Made by a program: the position numbers and the translations under genes. Positions 55,720 to 64,000 of a stretch of DNA of 64,000 bases are shown here, in pieces. This stretch comes from Chiua virens. Lineage: Eukaryota > Basidiomycota > Agaricomycetes > Boletales > Boletaceae. The stretch is taken from the NCBI GenBank assembly GCA_019787685.1, contig JAHNUO010000007.1:1426001-1490000 (forward strand). Reading direction: 5' to 3'. The number at the start of each line of letters is the position of its first letter. Within the stretch, counting starts at the first letter, position 1. The notes beneath the pieces were generated by a model that did not search any database, was not told the origin of the DNA, and saw only the letters and a list, made by a program, of their open reading frames with translations.

Positions 55720-56340
55720 GTACTACACCAAGGACCACGGCACCAGCAGGGAGTGCCTCCTAAGAATGTGTTAGTGCTTCCATAGTAATGTTGGGCTGCA
55801 ATAAGCCTACCTGTATGCCCCATTATCTCCACTTAACCATTCATCATAGACATAACAAATCTTTGCTGTGCAAGTTCAAACCTTCTGTGGAACAAACAAA
55901 ATGTGAGGCATTAAAAGTGGGTTGCTCATGATACTTTGCAGACAATTAATCAGGTTGTGGTAGAAAAGGTGGAGTGGTTGCTTGACAGAATATTTTGGCT
56001 TCAAAATTTTTCATAACCACTGAGGCCCTTATGGAAGAATCTCTGTGTGAGTCCTGAGCTTCTTCACTAAATGAAACAACATAAAAATAGTTTTAATCTG
56101 GAAAATGTCAGAAAGTGAGTCATACAAATGTGCGACCACCTATGATTTCAAGTAACAGCAGATGGTTGATCACTGTCATGCTAAGACCAGAATACCCAAG
56201 GGTAGTAAAAGTTAACTTTTCTTTTCTCTGAATATTGATCTTCCCTGAAATTGTCCATAAAGGTTTTCTTGCCAGGGAAGGTTTCTTCACAATCTTCAAA
56301 TATCTCGATGTATTGTATAGGGCATGCTTAGTGATGTGCC

Positions 56341-57362
56341 AGGCCCAGCTTTGAGCCCTCTGAAGCCCCAGGCCAAGCCTGGCCAAGCACTTTTAGGCCA
56401 AGCTAAGCTAGGTCCTGCTCTAATTAGTAAGTAGTCACAGCTGACTTCATGCAAGAGTCATGATGACACACCCTCCCATACCTCACCCCCACCTTTCATG
56501 CCACCTGCCAGTGAACGTGACAACGATGTCACACCATGCTGCAATGACAACACAGCACATTGTCACATTGTCATCATGCTTCACCTAACCTGTCCCACAC
56601 TCCTTCCTTCTCTGTACCACCTTACCCTGCAACAACTCAGTGGATAACAATAACAATGACATGTTCATTGACATGATGACTCCCTCCTTTCCTTTCCTTT
56701 CCCTTCCCTTCCCCCCCTTTCTCCTCAGTGAGTTAGATATGATGGATAATGTGATAACTCAGTTTGTCTCATCACATTCACCACCCTACACCTCATCCTT
56801 CCTACACCTTGCTTTCTCACCCCTCACCCCTCAAGCCACACCTTGCTCCTCACCCTTCATCCCTTGCCATGTCAGTGCCACACATTCACACAAGACATGA
56901 CATGACATGACAACAACGCAACATATATTGCATTGTCAATACACTGTGTTCATTCCCAGGCTAGCCATTTCACCCCTTACCCACCCACCCCTCATCTTCC
57001 CTTCCCACCTCAACCCCCATGCCACCTGGACATCACAACAACATCATAACATGCTGTGTCCTCTGTGCTATCTCACTCCATGGCAATACAACATGCAACA
57101 ATGCCAATGATGACTCCACCTCTTCTTGAGGCTCAACAAGTCAGATGCGATAAACATGTAGTTTTCATGGCACAGGACCTGCTCCATATATATACAAAAC
57201 CCCCCCAGCACCTAGGCCACTAAGTTCCACATATACCCCAGCTGCAACTCCATGTACCACTAAATATACCTACAATAGCAAACCTGTATTTTGTTTACAG
57301 GCTCTACAGGCTCCACAGACTCCATAGACCATCCACAGACCCCACAGATCCCACAGACCCAC
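56341..57362. other. Low-complexity, gene-free stretch
   Basis: Contains CT-rich runs (56690-56725), several ACATGACATGACATGACA and GACAACA.TGTCA motifs reminiscent of the array at 42655-43790, and no coding sequence. Confidence 0.5.
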
Positions 57363-57690
57363 CACTTTTCACTACACTTTTTTAATACACTTTTTTCATA
57401 CACTTTACTACACTTTACTACACTTTTACTATACTTTTTACTACACTTTTACTACACTTTTTTCGTACACTTTACTACATTTTTTCACTACACTTTTTCA
57501 TGCACTTTACTACTACACTTTGACTACACTTTGACTACACTTTCATTACACTTTTTTCACTATACTTTACTACACTTTGACTACACTTTTGACTACACTT
57601 TTTTGACTACACTTTGACTACACTTTTGACTACACTTTGACTACACTTTCATTACACTTTTTACTACATTTTTTTACTACACTTTTTTTG
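57363..57690. repeat. Minisatellite, 10-12-bp unit (ACTACACTTT)
   Basis: About 30 imperfect copies of CTACACTTT with T or GA spacers (ACTACACTTTG, ACTACACTTTTTTC). The open frame across it is a by-product of the repeat. Confidence 0.85.
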
Positions 57691-57881
57691 TTATGCTTCC
57701 CACATTTTAAAGTTTATAAACTGTTATGGCCATGGATGAGGTAACACTTACTAGACTTTGCTTGACAGCTTTTTGTGAGCACCACGGTGCAACCCATGGT
57801 TCACTAGGTACTTAGGCAAAGTGATTAGGATCCTTAAGGTAGTCCCCAAGAGGAGTCCCCTAACCTCAGTAACTGGATCAC

Positions 57882-58628
57882 ATGTTCTCACTTAAAATGA
57901 TAATGTGGCACTACCCTCGGGAATCTCCAGCGCTTCTTGTCGTCAACCCCCACATTCCCACCCACTGTTGTCATTGTCATTGTCAGCACTGCTGCCATAT
58001 CCTCGGCCATGCCATTACCCCCGACCAACCCCTCATTAGAGATGTCATGAATTGGGAACCCTGGTATATCTCATCGTCAACAGTTCTGTCGTTTTCCCAC
58101 TGCTGCTGCCATCCTTGCTATTCCTGCCATCCCTACCTCCCTCTTTGCCATCAGGTGCTTTTGCTGTCGCCACCACTGTTACCATTACCCTCTCCATCAT
58201 TGGGCATCATTGCCACCACCTTCCTTGTTGTAGCCTCTGAGTGGGTGACATTGGGATTTCCTTGTTACCATTGTTACCATTGCCATTGCCCTCTCCACTA
58301 TCTGGCACTCTTGCCACTGCCACTGCTGCCACCACTACCCTCTCTGTTGTTGGGCACCCTTGCTACTGCCTCCCTTGTTGCAGCCTCTGAGTGGGCAACA
58401 TTGGGAATACTTGCCACCATTATCACCATTGTCATTGCCCTCTCTGCTATGTATCTGGCACTCTTGCTGCTGTCACCACTGCCACCACTACCCACTCTGT
58501 CGTTGGGCATCCTCACTACTGCCTCCCTTGCTGCAGCCTTTGAGTGGGTGACATTGGGATTACCTGCTATCATCATTGCCATCCAAACCACCCTCTCTGC
58601 TTTCAGGAACTTTTGCCATTACTACTAG
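57882..58628 (+). CDS. Repeat-derived open frame, doubtful
   Basis: 248 codons from ATG 57882. From about residue 105 it consists of roughly 50-residue repeats (LGTLATASLVAASEWATLGI, then Ala/Leu-rich hydrophobic segments). The repeats would form hydrophobic helices, but composition is Cys/His/Leu-biased in the first part and there is no homologue I know. A related frame exists on the other strand. It is most likely a frame kept open by 150-153-bp repeat units rather than a gene. Confidence 0.15.
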   Translation: MFSLKMIMWHYPRESPALLVVNPHIPTHCCHCHCQHCCHILGHAITPDQPLIRDVMNWEPWYISSSTVLSFSHCCCHPCYSCHPYLPLCHQVLLLSPPLLPLPSPSLGIIATTFLVVASEWVTLGFPCYHCYHCHCPLHYLALLPLPLLPPLPSLLLGTLATASLVAASEWATLGILATIITIVIALSAMYLALLLLSPLPPLPTLSLGILTTASLAAAFEWVTLGLPAIIIAIQTTLSAFRNFCHYY

Positions 58629-58710
58629 CACTGTGGCCACTACCCTCTCTGTCATTGGGCACCATCATCATCATCTTCTTTTCTGTAGCCTCTGTTGCTG
58701 GAGACTTTTT
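58200..58710. repeat. Tandem repeat, about 150-bp unit
   Basis: TTGGGCA(T/C) begins units at 58200, 58350 and 58503, and TTGGGC begins one at 58655. Each contains CTGCCTCCCTTG.TGCAGCCT, TGAGTGGGTGACATTGGG and CCCTCTCTG. Successive spacings are 150, 153 and 152 bp. Confidence 0.8.
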
Positions 58711-59579
58711 GAGTGGGTGACATCAGGATCTCACATTATCGTTGCTGCCCTTGCTCTCTCTTTTCATCCAGTATTGCCCATGGTTTCACTCTTTATCTCA
58801 TTGCTGTGGTTTTTGTCATTGTCTGTCCTTCCTGCCATCGTCCTTGACCTGCCCTTTACCATTGTTTAACTGGCACCTTATTGGAGATGCTCCATACTCT
58901 AGCATAGTGAACATGGTGTGTTTTTGTACTCTTTTCCCTCTGTCTTCCATTTTAACCCTTTAGTCAGATCTTTTCATCAATGTTCCCAGTATCCTTTGCT
59001 TTTATTACCTCAACAGCTCGTGCGAGATGGGCTGCATTGATGTTTTCATGTGCTCATCTTTGTTATTGTCCTGGACATTGACATTGCTGCTGTGTTGATG
59101 ACACCATTTCTAATCTATTTACTCCCCCTCATCAGGTTTCTTAGAGTCCACTGTCTCCATGCTCTTCACCCCCTTACTCTTCCTTCACTTACGAGAATTT
59201 TCTACTGCTCTGTGCTGCTGCTTCTAGGATGCAGCATTAGGATGAGAAATGTAAAGCATAATGCCACTTCTACTGCTGGAGGAATTGCCTAAGAAGTTAA
59301 GTTAATTGTCTCATTTGGACTTGTCAAGAATGTTTACCTTCTATTAATATACAACCTGGTTGCATAATTGGCTGCAACAATGCACCTCAGGACCCTGACT
59401 CAGCATTCAATGTGGTGCCATGTGCAGTACTTTACGAGGGAGGAGATACTCCTTGTGCACTATCCTGGGGCCTAGATTTGGTGCTGGATCCAAATGGTGG
59501 AGATAATCCTGTAACTGTGAGCAAGACCTGTATTTGATGCTAGACATAGGTGGAGACATGCCTGGACCTTATGCTTGTG
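58711..59579. other. Stretch without recognised gene
   Basis: Short hydrophobic frames only (58742-58963, 59050-59292); no motif or splice structure. Confidence 0.35.
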
Positions 59580-60959
59580 TAATCAACTCCAAAGAATCAG
59601 ATCTTGCTGCCATATTTGATGTTAGTCTCATTGCTGGTGGTGAAGGTGCTCTGACAGGTTCAGCATGATCAATATTTAGAGTAAGAATTTTGTCTTTTTT
59701 GATGCATTCCTGGCATTGAGCTACTTCAGCTACTGAAAATTGGGACAAAATGACATTTCTTTTCCAACATAGCTTGAGCAGGAGCATCTAATGTGTCAAT
59801 TCCTCCCTTTAGCATGCTAGGGTTGGCCCATTCATCATGTGCATAACTGACAAGCTGAACTTTGTATCGCTAGACAACAGCATGCTTGTACTGAGCATAA
59901 TCTACTCTTGCATTCACATTGTGTGTGAGTTGAACTAACAATGGTAATTAATACTGTACAGAGTAGTATTAGTAGTAGAGACACACTTAAGTCATTCTGG
60001 AGCCCGCTCGTTATCATGCTTTTTGCCTTTGTGAAGCATTCTCAATAGGTCAATGCAATCTCTTAAAAAAATAATACCACATTGTAAGATAAAAATCTTA
60101 TATTTAAAATCACATACCTGGTGCAGTATCTCCAGCAAGGGCCATTACTTCCATTTTCATAGCAAACACCATCAGATCATCTGATGTTGCTGTACAAATG
60201 AAACAGGCAATATACTTACATATTCATCATGTGAATTCTTGGGTCCATCTTGAAATGGTGAGTGCCTGGGATGAGGATAATGAGTCCTTGAACACTGTGT
60301 TTGAGGCTCAGGGCATTCAACTAAAATTGCATTATCAATCAGTCACAGGTTGAATATATATGAATTACCTACCTTCTCGACACATGCATTGAAACTGTTG
60401 AAGATCTCATTGATATGAGTATGCACTGTCACAGTCAGAGGTGGTTTGAGACCATTGGCCTTCTCATCATTGAACTACTTGATGAGTTGTTGTTGTTCTT
60501 GATCAGTGAGCTTTTGGTACTTGGTGGTGTGGATTGAGAGCAGTGCCCCCACATTGTTTTTCGTACCAATATCCTCATCTAGATGATACATAATGAGTAG
60601 CTACTTAATGTTCAAATTAATACAACGTACCACCATTTACTTTGGAGCTCTTGAAATGCATGAAAGCTGACCACAGGCTAGTTTTCTTCTTGCACCAACA
60701 ACTAAGTTTGGAGCCTATGAAAAATTTATCTAAGTAGCAGCAACAAGTGCACTGGAACTAGGGAAGCAAGCTTAGTTGCCATGTTGTCAATGTATGCCAG
60801 CATTTCAGCAACTGCTTCTGCTTCCTTGTCACGCTTTTCTGTGTGATGTCTTGCAAGTTCTTGTGTGGTACCTTTTTGTAACATGACTGTTGGGCAGCAA
60901 TCAGGAGGGGCAACAAGGCACCTCTTGTTTGCAAACATGGCAATAGAGTGAGTATGCAT
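59580..60959 (-). pseudogene. Unnamed multi-exon basidiomycete family gene
   Basis: Exons on the minus strand: 60959-60740 (ATG 60959; Lys/Glu-rich), about 60592-60376 (DIGTKNNVGALLSIHTTKYQ, KLTDQEQQQLIK, a TAG, then LTVTVHTHINEIFNSFNACV before GTAGGT), 60330-60222 (LNALSLKHSVQGLIILIPGT, ending at GTAAGT), 60190-60118 (SDDLMVFAMKMEVMALAGDT before GTATGT) and about 60075-60000 (RDCIDLLRMLHKGKKHDNER). A further exon near 59870-59750 reads YKVQLVSYAHDEWANPSMLK. Splice signals are good throughout. From memory, the order of a glutamine-rich helix, a hydrophobic beta block and a YGV.LV.WP..F.NPS-like end is an abundant unnamed Agaricomycete family. The TAG and a TGA suggest a recent pseudogene. Function unknown. 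Confidence 0.5.
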
Positions 60960-62620
60960 TGTGTGACATGAAGATGATGGGGAGAACTTGAAGGGTGTCA
61001 GCAGATATATTCAAAAGTCAATGTATAAGTACATTCCACAGTGTAATTCAAAGAGAATTGGTTAGCTACCCTGAATATCTTGGACCATCACATCAAGGAT
61101 TTCCAACATGATTTTAGAACCAATGCCTGTTATCCCTGAGCTAATTAGCCTTGACTGCCATCACTCCAAGACAATGTCTCAGTGTAGTTCAGCACAGATT
61201 TGATATACACGGTTGGGGAGATTGTATTTTTGCAGCACTGCATCTATGTGTGGGCCAAATAGTCGGATGAGAGGGGGAAGACCTGAGCTTGTGTGGGTGG
61301 TCTGAGAGAGGGAGACTTGGATAGTACTTGCTGTGGGCACACATGATGCCAGGAAAGGTTGCATAATATTGTCAGAGACAGATGTGCCAGATGCATGAAG
61401 TAATGTAGGCATTATGTGTTTCATCTGACTGGCATAGCATAGGTATGCTGTGATCTCAGGACTGCTATGTGCATGTTGGATGAAAGGTGAGTCAGGGTTG
61501 TGAACATGGACATTGCCATCATCCTCATAGTGCTCATTCTCAAAGAGGATGTTGATGCACTGAACACGGTCTGTCTAAGAAAGTTTAAGTCAAGCTTAAG
61601 CTTGGAAGAAGAAAAAAAGAGAAAAATGTGTATGTGCGAGACAGCTTATGTCACAGTCACTGGTTTGAGTGGCAGATCGGGTGATGACCACTGATTCCTT
61701 GAGCTGGAGAATGTGGGTTTGGACTGCAGCCATAGATAGTACTGTAGATTGTAGAATCTGGTGCAAGGGGAGATGTGTCCACTCCAATGACCCTCTGTTC
61801 ATTTGAGGGACAGAGGAAACAGCATCAGATGACATGAGTAATTGACTTAGCTGCCCAGCTGGGCAACCCAGAAAGAAGAAATTGCATGACAAGGGACAGC
61901 TTGGATGAGGAACAAGAGGAAGCAATGTGAAATCCCTTTGACAATGGGCTGTGGGTGGCACTTGCTTCCAGTTGTGCTGTGCTCAATGGTTGTGAAAAGA
62001 TTGAGCAACAGGCAGAGCCCATTCCTTAGCAAATAATTGAACTGGTTGTGCAGCAATTTGGTGCAGCTCAGGATGATTGGCAAGGTTATGAGGGTTGAGG
62101 TATGCATGAACAGAAATGTCCTGTGATACAACATCAGCATATAGAGGTGTTGCACCAGGATGATGAAGGACAATTGTTGAACCGCCTGATAGCCTGTCCA
62201 GAACTGTGGCCTGCAAAACAGTGACCATGTGACCATGGAACAGATTTAGAACAAAAGCAAACCAAGTCAAAAATCAATTCATGAATTTGATTTAGATGTT
62301 CATTGCAAGCTTTCAAGTGTGCAATTTTAGCTTCAGGAGAATCTAAAGTACAGATGCCACTGCTATAGTGAGTGACAGATAAGAGCTGAGGTTCACCAGC
62401 AATCACGATTGCCTTCTGTGGTCAGCTCAGGTGGGCAGGTGATGGATTCCATGAGTGTACAACACCCATAGATAGTATTGGAAAAATTGTTGAACAATGA
62501 TGGAGTGGACATGTTGGATAAATTAAAGGAATGAGCAAGGCTGTGGCAATGTGCCAACATTTTGAATGCCACAAGACATGCAGCATTTTTCAAACAAGTT
62601 TCATTAGATACCAAAAAAAA
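60960..62620 (-). other. Uncharacterised exon-like frames
   Basis: Overlapping open frames on the minus strand at 62614-62393, 62406-62134, 62236-61847, 61961-61596 and 61424-61179 could be exons of one Ser/His-rich protein (for example SPEAKIAHLKACNEHLNQIH and MAAVQTHILQLKESVV). No domain is recognised and I cannot define the splicing. It lies between the preceding gene and the KDZ transposase in the same orientation. Confidence 0.3.
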
Positions 62621-62704
62621 AGATATATTTCAGAGGCAATGCTACATGTCACTCATGTGCAATGTACTAAAGAAATAAACAAGTGCGCTCTCTTCACTGT
62701 GCAT

Positions 62705-64000
62705 TCAATCTTCACATAGGTCACCATCATGTTCATCAGACACCCCTTGTCCTTCATGCTCAATAGCTCCCTCCTGTTGGCTAGCATCCTTTGATCCTGT
62801 ATAACCATTGAGCAACTCAATCTGGTAAAGGCATGCCATGATACCAGCATTGACAGATTGTATGTATTGCCATTGGCACTCTATCTGGTGGGCAAGGGGT
62901 GGGTCATTAGTCTGGATGTCATGAATGACCTGCAGGTATTTGAGTGCATCATTCCTGATCTTGGTGTGCAGCTGTGCAATATCCACATTACATTTTACAA
63001 GTTCCTCTCTTGCTCATTCAGCATCAAAATGGAGATTAGTGACTTCATGAAAGGTAGTGTCTGCCCACCATTTGGTGCCAATATCTTCACACAACAACTC
63101 AAATCCGGCTAGAAATGCATAATTGACAATTTGTTCCCATTGGAGGAGCTAACATGGGAGATTGAGTTCCAGTGTATACCAGTTGTAGCGATCAATTGCA
63201 TTACATATTGTAGTTGCTCTAGACTTCAGTGCTTTTGAGATATGCATTCTCAACTTATATCCTAGTCAGAAATTAGCACAGGGCAAATTGAGAATAATTG
63301 ACAAATACTGAGATTACTCATCTGCAGTTTCATAAGTTCCAGCAAGTGCATGATCACTAAGCATTCCACCTCCTTGGCAGCCTTGAAGAAACACCTATAC
63401 ATAGGTTAGCCACTCCTGAAGTTTGACACATTCAGGGTATGCAGTGCCCCATCTTGTCTTGATGTTCAACCACACTGCAAAATTCTCACATTTTCTATTT
63501 TAAGCTCAAGACACTTGTGGGCATTAGTGCATCAATCCCTGACCTCAGCAATATCCTTGTTGGTGTAGCCATTGTGGATAATGTGAAAGTCAAGCCAATT
63601 AAAGTCAGATAACACATCCTGCCAAGCACATCTGAAATTAAGGTCAGTGAAGGGAACAAGGTTGACATAATTACTCACTCAGCATTCTTGAGCTGGCTGA
63701 GCGCCTTCACATAGTCAATATAAACACTATCATTGCTTTTGGTATGATGAGCATTGAAAAGATATTCACGCTCTTCATGAAGCTCAGTGTCAAAGTCAAA
63801 GTCAGCAACTTCAGTGGACTGAGGAATGGCTTGTGCTGTGTCAATGATTGTGAGACACTGGACATAATTATTGTAAAGAAAAGTGCCTGAAGTGAAATAT
63901 ATAAGACTGTAAATGGTAAAGGCAAAACAAACCTAGTGCAGCATATTTATCCAAGTTGGCAAATTTGAAATGTTCTTCAAGTACCTGGTGCTGGTGGAAA
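62705..64000 (-). pseudogene. KDZ transposase, C-terminal part, runs off window
   Basis: Blocks on the minus strand, in order: HHTKSNDSVYIDYVKALSQL (about 63750-63690), NIKTRWGTAYPECVKLQEWL (about 63470-63410), GYKLRMHISKALKSRATTIC and NAIDRYN (63260-63180), LLQWEQIVNYAFLAGFELLC (63150-63090), NVDIAQLHTKIRNDALKYLQ, NDPPLAHQIECQWQYIQSVN and QIELLNGYTG (62986-62770). The sequence of a K-L-R-x-x-I-x-K-A-L-x-S-R motif, a W-E-x-x-V-x-Y-A-F-L-A-x-F-x-L-L motif and a helical tail ending in N-G-Y-T-G is that of the C-terminal region of Kyakuja-Dileera-Zisupton transposases, as I recall the family. TAG and TGA codons interrupt it. Introns are present. The catalytic region lies beyond 64000. Confidence 0.7.

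Larger units (their letters stand above)
52317..56340 (-). pseudogene. Second Plavaka transposase, interrupted by solo LTRs
   Basis: Blocks on the minus strand, in order: EDCEETFPGKKTFMDNFRED and LSMTVINHLLLLEIIG (56330-56120), PLHLFYHNLINCLQSIMSNP and YDEWLSGDN (about 55950-55800), LPAGAVVLGVVLSSEKMN across the LTR at 55126-55719, ITYPALITLANINSMWICSK, LLALLPTSIVKFTHK, MMSNLLGNLWYCFMPIASWV and AENFGDSQQHPPWT (55106-54579). After these come WDHNMQWCTVVVGAEELDF and LKQVTGQDYHTVQHYLIGMV (to 54301), then, beyond the LTR at 52964-54300, LQEFHQNKDAI and EEIKVPTCTGNNQNHYSQIA, YLDRLDKCFWFNLA (52960-52317). Removing the LTRs and one copy of each target duplication rejoins the reading order. Stops and frame changes are scattered, so the gene is dead. 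Confidence 0.85.

Noticed and set aside
57291..57617. 108-codon frame over the minisatellite
   Set aside because: It consists only of the translated ACTACACTTT repeat.
57363..57690. CRISPR-like array
   Set aside because: The units are contiguous without unique spacers, and the genome is eukaryotic.

Overview
The window looks like a transposon-dominated stretch of a basidiomycete (Agaricomycete) nuclear genome. The reasons are short introns of fungal type (GTGAGT/GTAAGT...CAG), Plavaka and KDZ transposases, a chromodomain Ty3 element, and fragments of several large unnamed gene families typical of mushroom-forming fungi. The species cannot be told. I found no intact host housekeeping gene, tRNA, rRNA or CRISPR array. 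Nearly every coding stretch carries stops, frameshifts or truncations. All family assignments rest on motifs read by eye and on memory of the families, without a database search.

Layout. 1-3.7 kb: a beta-propeller-like gene fragment (minus) and a decayed multi-exon family gene (plus). 3.7-5.1 and 13.1-13.7 kb: two copies of an inverted-repeat element built of short subrepeats. 5340-12043: a Ty3 chromovirus on the minus strand with an exact 5-bp target duplication (ATTGC), a probable -1 frameshift site at the gag stop, and an antisense, intron-containing zinc-cluster gene between pol and the 3' LTR. 12.1-12.7 kb: an unnamed family gene. 14.8-21.6 kb: solo LTRs and a decayed copia copy. 22529-27348: a complete but broken copia element with almost identical LTRs, target duplication GATTT and a half-tRNA(iMet) primer site. 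28-42 kb: sparse, with decayed unnamed genes, solo LTRs, two copies of a hAT-like miniature element, a 405-bp tandem duplication and a zinc-cluster family gene at 40.2-41.4 kb. 41.6-43.8 kb: a fold-back element and a repeat array split by a solo LTR. 43.9-47.6 kb: a second, truncated Ty3 element. 47566-49145: a dead Tc1-type transposon with 216-bp inverted repeats. 49.1-51.3 kb: a Plavaka transposase gene whose C-terminal third lies in inverted orientation. 52.3-56.3 kb: a second Plavaka gene interrupted by solo LTRs, one nested in another. 57.4-58.7 kb: minisatellite and 150-bp repeats. 59.6-64 kb: an unnamed multi-exon gene, uncharacterised exons, and the C-terminal part of a KDZ transposase that runs off the window.

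The elements do not work together as a pathway. They record successive insertions, and their order can be read: Plavaka first, then LTR family B, then LTR family A. Several catalytic losses (YLDD to YLND, DSG to DSR, a Tc1 Asp to Asn, a zinc-cluster Cys to Tyr) are all explained by G-to-A changes. This fits silencing of repeats by cytosine methylation and deamination, but that is an inference.
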